From NCBI GenBank assembly GCA_021018995.1, contig CM037588.1, positions 141,481,725-141,545,724 on the forward strand: a stretch of DNA of 64,000 nucleotides, written 5' to 3'. The DNA comes from Chloranthus sessilifolius. Its lineage: Eukaryota > Streptophyta > Magnoliopsida > Chloranthales > Chloranthaceae. The notes beneath the pieces were generated by a model. The model was not told the origin of the DNA. It ran no database searches and saw only the letters and a program-made list of their open reading frames with translations. The translations under genes and the position numbers were made by a program. Below, one piece after another: positions 55,120-64,000 of the stretch (position 1 is the stretch's first letter; every line of letters starts with the position of its first letter).

Positions 55120-58100
55120 GTGACCGGCACTACGGCGACCTCAAACCCGGCCCGTAGGAGAAGAACCAGGAAGGTATTCGACCCTTATCCGCGACATCAA
55201 TACAACACTCGTCGGCGGATCATGTCAAGAACCGATACATCCCCACCGTCATCCCCATCCCATTCCCGTATAGGAGAAAACCCGGTCTCCGACACCTTCA
55301 CCCAAGCCAGGTTTGATATCACGGGCCCATTTGGAGCGCCCGTGTTCCCTTCCACCTCATCCCCTTCCCTTACATTCCCCCAAAATACCCCCTTTTCATC
55401 CCCTACTGAAACCCCTCATTTCCCAACCGATCCTTACATCCCCATCTCCCATCCAAACACCGTTACCGCATCCCCATACTTCCAAAGACCTTCCAGGGAG
55501 TCCCATCCCCGCCTACTTCCCACATTCTATCCCTCTCATCACCCATGCCCCCAACATCCTACATCTCATCCACCCCATCTCACATACCATCCACATCCCA
55601 ACATACCCCCCCGTTTACCCAGGTCATACCCAATTTCTCCCAACCACCTCCGTCCTCAAGTAATCCATCACCCCCCAATCCCACACCTGAGTCCATGCCC
55701 TCGATGGAGGACATGAGAACAATGTATGCCCTGTGGGCTGCTTCTCACAACCCTACCTCTCAAACCCCGCATCCAAATTTCCAAAACCTCCACACCCCAT
55801 TCCCTCCCAACCATGCCCAACCACCCATCGTCCATACCTCCCAGAATCCCCCGCCTCAATTCCAGACCCAAACCCACACAAATCCATGGGCCCCAGCCCA
55901 AACACCACTAGAAACATGGGCTCAGGCCCAAAACCCTCACAACCCATGGGCCCAAGCCCAAGCTTACTAAGCCCAGACCCCAGCCTAAACACCTCCAAAC
56001 CTATGGGCTCAAGCCCAAACCCACCAAGCCCAGACCCCAGCCCAAACACCTCCAAACCTATGGGCTCAAGCCCAAACCCACCAAGCCCAGGCCCCAACCC
56101 AAACACCTCCAAACCCATGGGCTCGAGTCCAAACCCACCAAACCCAGGCCCAGACCCAAGACCCTCAAAACCCATGGGCCCAAGCCCAAGCCCACCAAAC
56201 CCAGACCCAGACCCAAGACCCTCAAAACCCATGGGCCCAAGCCCAAGCCCACCAGACCCAAGTCCAAGCCCCCCAGGGCCCATGGACCCAAACCTACCAA
56301 ACTCAAACCCAGGGCCCATGGACCTAAACCCAGCCCCCTCATGCCCCAGTAGCCCAAACTCAACAAGGCCCATTGGCCCAAAGTCATATTAATCCCCACA
56401 CCCCGGCCCAGGGCTCGTCAACTCGAGCCTTCCAAAACCATCAAACCCAAATCCCTCAAACCCAAGGCCCATCCGCCCACACTCATCAAGGCCCATTCAC
56501 TAACCCCATACCCCCCCACCAATACCCTTCATTCACCTATACCCCTTACGCCTCCATCCCACCTCCAATGGGAAATCCAATCCATTCCATTCCTCAAAAC
56601 CACAACATCCCGCCATCTCAATCACACCCCCATCACCCCCAGAATGTGCCACCAACTCAGCACATCACTTACCCACAAAACGCTCACCCATTTATCCCTT
56701 CTCATCCCCTACAAACCATGTGGCCCCACCAAGTCATCCAACCCATCACCCCCCAAGTCCAAATAGCAGAGCTCGTCCCTCACCAATACCACGACCAACA
56801 GTACGAGGAGGATGAGATCCGCAACTGTGGAGGAACTGCCAGTTTTAACCCTCCAGGGCCCACCATCATCACACCTAGGGTCGAACCGAATCAAGGGGAA
56901 GCGGTCCCCACCACAGCCTCGAAGGAACCAGAGCAGGTGAAAGAACAGATAGACAGAATACAAAAGCAGCTGATGAAGATGGGAGGAATGGAACTACACT
57001 CGACGGACTTTTCAGACTTATGTCTGTTCTCTGACGTCCCCCTGCCACCGAAATTCAAGATGCCATCATTTGATAAGTATAATGGCACTGGCAACCCCAT
57101 CGCCCACTTGAAATCTTACTGCGGGGATATGTGCCAATATGGCAGAGATGAACGACTCCTCATCAAAGTGTTCCAGAAGAGTTTGACGGGCCCGACACTG
57201 AGATGGTTCACATCCCTGGACCATCCATGATAAAAAATTGGAAAGATCTGACACGCTTATTTCAAGAACAATATGTCTATAACATGGACATAGAACCAAG
57301 GAAGTCGGACTTGGCCCGGTTAAAGCAAAGACATGATGAAACATTCAGTGCTTACTTAGGGAGGTGGAGGGCCTTAGCCACTCAGGTAACTCATCGAATT
57401 CCCGATGATGAGCAGATTGAATTGATAACCAAGGGAGCCCTCCCAGTCATCGCAGATTTTTTTGGATATCAGCAGCAGTCAAGTTTTGCTGATCTGGTCC
57501 GAAATGCCAATCGTTGCGAAGACACCATTAGAGAGGGCAGGCTAGGAAGGAATGCGGCCAACGGGGCCACTGGGGTTCGAAAAGCCGCCGAACCAAGAAT
57601 TGAAAGAAGACTAGGGACAGAGGTGCAGAACATTGTTTACCCCCAGGCCAATACCAACGCCCCCCCGACACAACTCCAGGTTACACAACCGCCCCCGACC
57701 CGTTTCGAGCAAGTACCAAGGCCAAGCAACGGACCAAGAGCCCCGTTTACCCTGGAACAAATGAAAGCGCGCTTCGAACGAGTATTCACCCCGTTGGGGC
57801 AATCCTTGAGTGTCTTACTGCCGGTGTTACTACAGAAAGGCCTGGTCAATTTACTCCAACCTCGCCCCCCGCCCCACCCAATACCAAGGAATTATGATCT
57901 GAATCTACATTGCAATTTCCACCAGGGACCGGGTCACCCTACAGATCGGTGCTTCCCGTTAAAGCACGCGGTCCAAGATCTAATAGAGGCGGGAAAGATC
58001 ATACCCCCGCCACTTCCCCAAGGGCAGAACCAATATATTCATGAAGCCCCTCTACCACAGCACCCAGGAGGCCCCAGGCCAAACATACATTGGATAGAGG

Positions 58101-58300
58101 AAGAAGAAGAAGAGTTTGACCCTTCAGATTATATTAGTAATCAGGAGGAATTTTCGCTCCCCAGGTCAAACGAAGATGAACTATTTGTTGGGGTGATCGA
58201 GCCACTGTATCTTGCCGATTATTTTCCCACACCAGCTTGCCAAGAGGAGCCCTTAGATTTAGGGCAGTATTTTTCCACCCCCGCTCCCGCCTATCAAATC
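55120..58300 (+). pseudogene. Gag of element G, broken
   Basis: A basic N-terminus (ARRRRTRKVFDPYPRHQYNT near 55155) leads to a long Pro-rich segment (55220-56800) containing a 57-bp tandem repeat. The gag domain lies at about 56930-57500: FKMPSFDKYNGTGNPIAHLK, YGRDERLLIKVFQKSL, then after a frameshift near 57225 NWKDLTRLFQEQYVYNMDIE and KQRHDETFSAYLGRWRALA. A CHHC knuckle follows (CNFHQGPGHPTDRC, CX2HX4HX4C, near 57910) with LKHAVQDLIEAGKI, typical of Tat. At least three frames must be joined to read it through. Confidence 0.8.
55960..56285 (+). repeat. 57-bp tandem repeat encoding 19-residue Pro-rich units
   Basis: ATGGGC recurs at 56003, 56060, 56117, 56174 and 56231, an exact 57-base period. 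The unit reads close to NTSKPMGSSPNPPSPDPSP. A looser version extends on both sides (CCCATGGGC at about 55900-55950 and 56280-56330). Confidence 0.9.
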
Positions 58301-59066
58301 CAAACGGGCACGCAATCATACTATATCCACCCCACGCCCAATTCATCCCATACACCCTCCGTCACACATAAATCATCCTATTCCTACATGAATCGCCATC
58401 CCCATATTATCCTACCCCATACACGCCTCAAGTCCCTCCACCCAATACAATGCTCCGCCATCCTCAAGTTACCCCACGCCATACACGCCGCCAAGTCCTG
58501 CCACCCAATTTACCCCATACACCCCTCCATCACCCCCGAATTACCCCGCTCCATGCACCACTCCGTCATCCTCAATCTATCCCATTTCATCTACCAACCC
58601 CTCATCATCCCACCATGCCCCAAACCCCTCATATCCCCCAATTCACCCACTACCCCGCCATGTCCCGGTCATCCCGCTCAAAGCACAACTCCATTGCCCC
58701 TAATTTACCCCACTTCATCCACAAACCAGCCACCATCCCATCATACCTCCCCATATACCAATCCTTCCTACCCCCCATCATCCACGCCCACCACACCTCA
58801 AACGTCTCCCCATCCCCCAGTCCAGTCACACTCCCGCCATCCCTTCGCTATTTTGGCCCTAATCCAACTCCACCACCACCCGGACAAGCAACCCCTCACC
58901 CAATCCCCGCATCACCCAATCACCACTGGTCCTACCATGCCCAGGTAACGCCAGTACAAGCCCCCTCCGTGCCCACAACTCCAATTTTGTCAATTCCCCC
59001 CACTACCATTCCACTCCCCATTGGAGTTAACCTGGTCGGACCCGAGAAACTAGTATATTCGACCTA
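58300..59066 (+). pseudogene. Pro/His/Ser-rich linker between gag and protease of G
   Basis: Low-complexity, C-rich sequence (CCCCATAC, CATCCTCAAG and CACCCC variants) open in two frames. It ends LVGPEKLVYST-stop at about 59066. The part near the end (GVNLVGPEKLVYST) may be genuine. The rest looks like slippage-grown repeats. Confidence 0.5.
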
Positions 59067-59129
59067 ATCCTCCCCGGAATCCTCACGCACCCATTTCTCA
59101 TCCCAAAACCTGCTTATGACCCGCATCAG

Positions 59130-60647
59130 GTGCCATTGAGCTATGAACAGACGGACATGAATGCCGGGTGCAACCAAGAAGAGGCTGTTGAGTTTGTCAC
59201 TCGATCGGGCCAGATTTCTGCCCAGCCAGAAGCATCAGGGGCAGTCAGAGGAGAAGAAAAGAAGAAAGAACAGGCCACAGGAAATCCCTTTGAAAAAATG
59301 GCCAGGGAACATATACTGGAGACACAGCTCAAGAGAATGCCCGCACATATTACCGTGTGGGATTTATTGATCACGTCTCCACTCCACTTTCAAGCCCTAA
59401 TGGGAGCGCTCAAGGACGCGCATGTCTCCACCCATGTAACTCCAGATGAAGTAGGGGAAATAATAGGGCAAGTGTTGGCCCCAAACGCCATCTCTTTCAT
59501 CGATGCAGACCTACCAATCGAGGGGAATGACCATTCTAAACCCCTGAATATAACAGTGGAAGTAGGGAACTTGGTGGTGCCGTTGGTCCTGATCGACAAT
59601 GGGTCGGCGCTGAATGTATGCCCTTTAAGGACTGCAATCAAAATTGGGGTGAACCCCGACACCTTCCGGCCATCCATATCAAGCGCACGGGGATTCGACA
59701 ACACTAGAAGGGAAATCATAGGAGAAGTAGACCTTGACCTGATCCTCGGACCGCAAACCTTCACCACCCCCTTTCAAGTGATGGACATCAAGTCTACCTT
59801 CAATCTGCTATTGGGCCGGCCATGGATACATAAGCTCGGAGCGATACCATCTACTCTACACCAAAAGCTCCGATTCATTTTAGAAGGAAAAGTTGTCACC
59901 ATCTTAGGTGAGAGCAGAGAAGACATGGAGAAGAGCGCTCTGCACATTGAGAATTCGAAAGTGCTGAACATACCGCACACAGCTGAGGACGCCGATCTCC
60001 ATCGATTTGGGTACGACTTCTCAAGTGTTACCCTCGAACCAATTGAAAAGACCCCGGATAAAACTGGAGGAGGAATGGATGCAGCTGTGTTCATGCTCCA
60101 CAGATGGGGCCATAAAAAAGGGAAAGGACTGGGCCCACGCCTTCAAGGAAGAAGAGACCCTGTCAAGGCCAAGGGGCAACAAACTAAATTAGGCTTAGGC
60201 TACAGGCCCAGAGAAGAGGAAGTCAGAGAAGCCAAGGAGAAGATGAGAGCCGCAGCAGCCGCCAAGGCCAGAGGAATCATCTTGGAAGAGGAACCTCACG
60301 CTCGCCCCCACATCCGTGAAACCTTTGTGAGCGCCGGGGTAGTAAAAATTGATCTGAATGGGGAGACGAGGGTAACCCCACATAAGCCTACTTCAATCCA
60401 CCCCACCAATCCCTACATCATCCCCCCAGACTTCGAAATGGACTTAGCCGCCCTTTCCTTGTTTGAGGAAGAAGTACCCCGATCCACCCCTCACTTCAGC
60501 ACCAACCACTCTGGGCCCCTCCTGACCATAGAGGATAAGGTCCCGGAGGATCCCTCTGTAAATATGTTGAGGGAAGAAATGCAAGAGCCTACCGATGCCG
60601 CTCCTGATCAAAGAGGTAAAGGCCAAGCCTCGCAGGTGAGTAACTAG
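59130..60647 (+). CDS. Protease with G-patch of element G (505-codon open frame)
   Basis: The longest intact frame of G. It includes MPAHITVWDLLITSPLHFQAL (about residues 70-90), the retropepsin site VLIDNGSALNVCP with Asp156, and LLLGRPWIHKLGAIPST (227-243). A G-patch-like segment at about 316-360 reads MDAAVFMLHRWGHKKGKGLG, then LGLGYRP. The C-terminus is acidic. DNGS in place of DSG/DTG is usual for this lineage. The start is taken from the open frame, but the true polyprotein probably begins upstream in gag. It would cleave the polyprotein; the G-patch may bind RNA. Confidence 0.8.
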   Translation: MPLSYEQTDMNAGCNQEEAVEFVTRSGQISAQPEASGAVRGEEKKKEQATGNPFEKMAREHILETQLKRMPAHITVWDLLITSPLHFQALMGALKDAHVSTHVTPDEVGEIIGQVLAPNAISFIDADLPIEGNDHSKPLNITVEVGNLVVPLVLIDNGSALNVCPLRTAIKIGVNPDTFRPSISSARGFDNTRREIIGEVDLDLILGPQTFTTPFQVMDIKSTFNLLLGRPWIHKLGAIPSTLHQKLRFILEGKVVTILGESREDMEKSALHIENSKVLNIPHTAEDADLHRFGYDFSSVTLEPIEKTPDKTGGGMDAAVFMLHRWGHKKGKGLGPRLQGRRDPVKAKGQQTKLGLGYRPREEEVREAKEKMRAAAAAKARGIILEEEPHARPHIRETFVSAGVVKIDLNGETRVTPHKPTSIHPTNPYIIPPDFEMDLAALSLFEEEVPRSTPHFSTNHSGPLLTIEDKVPEDPSVNMLREEMQEPTDAAPDQRGKGQASQVSN

Positions 60648-60990
60648 GCATCCTTGCCGCAACTCTTGAGAGCCGCCAAATGCCATGAAAGTGGCACCGA
60701 CTCTCCAAAAAAAAACAACCTGTAAAAAGTGAGGTTAGCCTCTGGACCACTCTACCTTGTATATATAGAGATCCACCTCGCTAGGGGCTGACCTCCAAAA
60801 AAATACAAAAGATCATAAAAATAGAAAAAATACTAATTCCAAAAATATTATCCTTTAAAATTCCCAATAAAGTAAAAATCAATGTCATAATACCCGTCCC
60901 ACGTGAAGCCAACCCCTTCCCTGTAGAAATACAAGAAGAGGTAGGAGTCACGAGTCTGGACGAGGAAGGCCAAACCGACGAGCTCCCCAA
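60648..60990 (+). other. Spacer after the G protease frame
   Basis: Short A-rich stretches and no good frame from 60648 to about 60890. Coding resembling the run into RT starts near 60890. Confidence 0.45.
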
Positions 60991-62110
60991 TGAGCTCCTC
61001 AAACAATTTGCCGATTTTGAGCATGGCCCTACCCCGATCATCGAAGAGACAGAGGACGTCAATTTGGGCACCACAGAGGCCCCCAGAATCTCCAAAATCG
61101 GAACGTCGCTATCCCCTGAGGAGAGGAAAGGTATGATAGACTTCCTTCGGTCATACTGAGACGTCTTCGCATGGTCGTATGAAGACATGCCTGGTTTGGA
61201 TACCGATCTGGTTGAGCATGAGTTGCCACTCTACCCCAATGTTAAGCCGGTGAAATAGAAGCTGAGACGACTCTGACCTGAATGGATGTTGAAGGTGAAA
61301 GACGAGGTCATTAAACAGTATGACGCAGGTTTCCTCATGGTATCCAAGTACCCGCTGTGGCTAGCCAATATCGTCCCCGTACCAAAGAAGGATGGAAAGG
61401 TTCGAATGTGTATTGACTTCCAAAATCTCAACAAGGCGAGCCCTAAGGACGATTTCTCACTGCCACACATCGACATCTTGGTCGATAACACTGCAAAGCA
61501 CGGAATGCTCTCGTTTATGGATTGATTCTCAGGATACAATCAGATAAAGATGGCAGAGGTTGATCGCGAGAAGATAGCATTCATTACCCCCTGGGGAACC
61601 TTCTACTACAAAGTAATGCCATTCTGGCTGAAGAATGCTGGGGCAACCTATCAAAGAGCAATGACGGCCCTGTTCCACGACATGATGCACCGAGAGATCG
61701 AAGTATACATCGACGACATGATTGCCAAATCACCAGAAAGGGAGGACCACTTGATAAACCTGTAGAAGCTATTCGAAAGGCTAAGAAAATATAGATTGCG
61801 GTTGAATCCCCAGAAATGTGCATTTGGCGCTATGCCCCGAAAGCTATTGGGCTTTATTGTCAGTAGGAGAGGGATCGAGGTCGATCCGACCAAGATCAAG
61901 GCCATCACTGAGATGCCACCACCATCTACAGAGAAGGAAGTCAGAGGCTTCTTAGGCGTGATCCAAAGACATCAGTCGATTCATCGCACAGTTAACTCCG
62001 ATATGCGCACCAATCTTCAAGCTACTGAGAAAGGACTCACCAGTTGAGTGGAATGATGACTGCCAGGCTGCATTCGACAAGATTAAAGGTTATCTCCTGA
62101 AACCTCCGGT
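60990..62110 (+). pseudogene. Reverse transcriptase of element G
   Basis: The lead-in SPEERKGMIDFLRSY-stop-DVFAW and EDMPGLDTDLVEHELPL are typical of the Tat RT N-terminus. The blocks are NIVPVPKKDGKVRMCIDFQN, LSFMD-stop-FSGYNQI with the first Asp, FWLKNAGATYQRAM, and VYIDDMIAKS with the paired Asp at about 61710. RLNPQKCAFGA and GFIVSRRGIEVDPTK follow. Stops fall near 61158, 61258, 61273, 61524 and 61763, and a frameshift near 61960. Several stops are single-base changes at conserved residues. Confidence 0.9.
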
Positions 62111-62111
62111 A

Positions 62112-62560
62112 TTGGTACCACCCGTACCTGATAGACCCCTGATAATGTACTTGTCCACGACTGAGTTTTCCATGGGCTGTGTGTTAGGACAGCATGATGA
62201 GACGGGAAGAAGAGAGCAGGCCATCTATTACCTAAGCAAGAAATTCACTGATTACGAGACGCGCTATTCTCATCTGGAGAAAGCATGCCTGACACTCTTT
62301 TGGGCTACTCAGAGACTTCGACACTACCTGTTATCCCAGGCTGTTCTACTTCTAGCACGGATGGATCCGTTGAAGTACCTATTCGAGAAACCTGCTCTCA
62401 CTGGCCGAACCGCACGTTGGCAACTACTCCTATCCGAGTTTGACATTACTTATGTCACCCAGAAGTCGATTAAGGGGCAAGCACTCGCCGATCATCTTGC
62501 TGAGAACCCTCTGCCGAACTATGAGCCTCTAAGGACCGAATTCCCCGATGAAGACATTTT
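62112..62560 (+). pseudogene. RT-linked RNase H of element G, active site degenerate
   Basis: The order LIMYLSTTEFSMGCVLGQH, AIYYLSKKFTDYETRYSHLE, LARMDPLKYLFEKPALTGRT and QALADHLAENPLP fits the Ty3-type RNase H. The first catalytic Asp (normally in a TDAS-like box) is absent (LSTTEFS). Degeneration of this domain is known for Tat elements, where the second RNase H is thought to take over. Confidence 0.82.
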
Positions 62561-62579
62561 GTTCATGACCGATGAAGAT

Positions 62580-63125
62580 ACAGAGGAAACGGAAGAGCCC
62601 TGGGTAATGCACTTCGATGGGGCATCGCATGTTGAGGGCCAGGGAGTTGGCGCCATTCTTATCTCACCAAAAGGATCCCATATACCCATCTCAATCAAAT
62701 TGAACTTCCCATGCACCAACAATATGGCCGAGTATGAGGCCTGTACAGCTGGTTTACAGGCGGCTCTTGATCTAAATATAACTCACCTTAGGGTCTTTGG
62801 AGATTCACAGTTAATTATATGCCAAACCAACGGGGATTGGAAGACCAAGGATGAGAAACTGATCCCATACCATGAACATCTGGAGGATCTGATAACTTGC
62901 TTTGAGGAAGTCACCTTCTCTTATGTGCCACGAGCAAGAAATCGGTTTGCTGACGCCCTGGCCACCCTGGCCTCTATGGTTGATATTCCATATGGAGTGG
63001 TGATGAAGCCAATCATGATAGAGCAGAGGAACGAACCGGCTTTCTGTCACCTGATCGAAGGACCTACTGAGATAGATGATGAACCACCCTGGTTCTCAGA
63101 CATCAAGAATTTCCTTGAGACCTGA
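62580..63125 (+). pseudogene. Archaeal-type RNase H of element G
   Basis: All four catalytic acids are visible: Asp169 in MHFDGASHV, Glu207 in NNMAEYEA, Asp231 in VFGDSQLI and Asp281 in NRFADALATL, numbered in the frame starting at 62112. This second RNase H, between the RT-linked RNase H and integrase, is the mark of Tat. The frame is open here and ends at a TGA at 63123 before integrase. Confidence 0.9.
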
Positions 63126-64000
63126 ACTGTCCCAGAAGGAACATCAAAGGTAGACAAACGCACCATCCAACGATTGGCAACATACTACGTCATCTGCGGT
63201 GATCTCCTGTATAGACGGTCTCACGACAATATTCTGCTCCGATGCCTAACCCAGAAAGAAGCGGTTGAGATCATGAAGGAGATTCATGAGGGGGTCTGCG
63301 GAGCCCACATCAGCGGTCACATGCTTGCTAAGAAAATTCTAAGGCAAGGATACTTTTTTAAGCACTTACAGAAGTGCTACAAATGCCAAGAGCACTCCAG
63401 CCTAATACATGCTCCGGTCATTGACTTGCACAGCATGGCCACCCCTTGGCCGTTCGCCAGCTGGGGTCTCGACGTCGTTGACAAGGTCAATCCTAAGGCT
63501 TCCAATGGACATCAATTCATCCTCGTCGCTGTGGAATACTTTAAAAAATGGGTAGAGGCGGCCTCCTATACAAGCATTAAAGCTAGCCATGTTGAGAAGT
63601 TCATCAAGAACAACATCATTTGCAGATTCGGCGTACCCAAAGATATCATCACTGATAATGGCACTAATTTCGCTAATAGGCGCATTCGGGCCTTGTGTGA
63701 GCGGTTCAAGATCAAGCATCATCGTTCATCCCCGTATAGGCCTCAGACGAATGGAGCAGTACAGGCAGCCAACAAAACTCTGATCCGCATCCTGGAGAAG
63801 ATCGTAGTGACAGAGATTGGAGTGAGCAGTTACCCTTCACACTTTGGGCCTATAGAACGTCTATCCGCACTGCAACAGGGGCAACACCATTCTCCCTTGT
63901 GTATGGGACCGAGGCCGTGCTACCCGTTGAGGTCGAGGTACCGTCTCTTCGTATCCTTTTAGAATCCCATCTACCTGAAGCTGAGAGGGAAAGAGCCCGT
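63126..64000 (+). pseudogene. Integrase of element G, active site altered, cut by window end
   Basis: The zinc region has His38 and His45 (IHEGVCGAH) and CYKC (68-71). The catalytic core has SWGLD (Asp100) and IITDNG (Asp161), but NGAVQAAN puts Gln197 where the DX35E Glu belongs, a GAG to CAG change. A frameshift near 63812 moves the rest ([34 protein letters not shown]) to another frame up to the window end. It is inactive. Confidence 0.88.

Larger units (their letters stand above)
51996..64000 (+). mobile_element. Tat-type Ty3/gypsy element G (3' end outside window)
   Basis: 5' LTR, primer site TGGCGACTCTGCTGGGGA, long leader, gag, protease with G-patch, RT, degenerate RNase H, archaeal-type RNase H and integrase are in order. 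Two RNase H domains and this primer type are marks of the plant Tat/Ogre lineage. It is inserted in D's 3' LTR. Stops and shifts in every module make it inactive. Confidence 0.9.

Noticed and set aside
55753-56399. Long Gly/Leu-rich minus-strand frames
   Set aside because: They are the antisense of the 57-bp Pro-rich tandem repeat; the repeat period keeps all frames open.

Overview
This is a plant nuclear window, almost certainly from a flowering plant. It is built nearly entirely of decayed LTR retrotransposons inserted into one another. Plant origin is shown by Athila-type Ty3/gypsy elements with tRNA-Asp-like primer sites (TGGCGCCGTTGTCGRGGA type), a Tat-type Ty3/gypsy element with a second RNase H, CACTA-like MITEs, and exons of a plant protein disulfide isomerase. 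No intact host gene, tRNA, rRNA or CRISPR array was seen. Every long coding region carries stops or frameshifts, so the window looks like old intergenic heterochromatin. The species cannot be read from it.

Left half, minus strand (1-21389): outer element C. Its 5' LTR is at 18937-21389, followed by the primer site, gag (18436 down to 17362), protease, RT, RNase H and integrase (7664 down to 3261), and then a 3' ORF of the 'putative plant transposon protein' family (2103 down to about 300). Its 3' LTR lies outside the window. Inside C's gag sits a second element of a related family, B (7665-17361): two 2.5-kb LTRs, a gag and a very short 3' ORF, but no pol.

Middle (21390-31171): a three-exon fragment of a PDI-like gene, a hairpin MITE, an isolated small LTR with an initiator-Met-like primer site, a plus-strand fragment (I) carrying another 3' ORF of the same family split by a mini-CACTA, and the 3' part of a minus-strand Athila-like element H.

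Right half, plus strand (31172-64000): a nest. F (5' LTR at about 31172-32536) is inserted in H. D (32820 onward, 3' LTR from 50931) is inserted in F's gag after codon 41. E (38297-48195, flanked by ATTAC/TTTAC) is inserted in D's 3' ORF. G, a Tat element (51996 to the window end), is inserted in D's 3' LTR. D and E have gag and the 3' ORF but no pol; G has gag, protease plus G-patch, RT, a degenerate RNase H, an archaeal-type RNase H and integrase.

The signal most worth following is shared architecture. Each of five repeat families carries its own short palindromic motif in a degenerate array: TCGCGA in C/B; GGACGTCC in I; CGATCG/GACCGGTC in F/D; two 8-bp arms around AATCGT..ACGATT in E; an 11-bp-arm palindrome in G. 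The arrays lie in the LTR upstream of the TATA box and, in C, B, D, I and less clearly E, again just upstream of the 3' ORF, followed there by a TATA-like sequence (weak or doubtful in C and E), usually a pyrimidine-rich leader, and the ATG. This suggests the 3' ORF has its own promoter carrying the same family-specific cis element as the LTR. Separately, a block of about 120 nt lying 66-107 nt before the 3' LTR is conserved between B, D, E and H, whose LTRs otherwise look unrelated.
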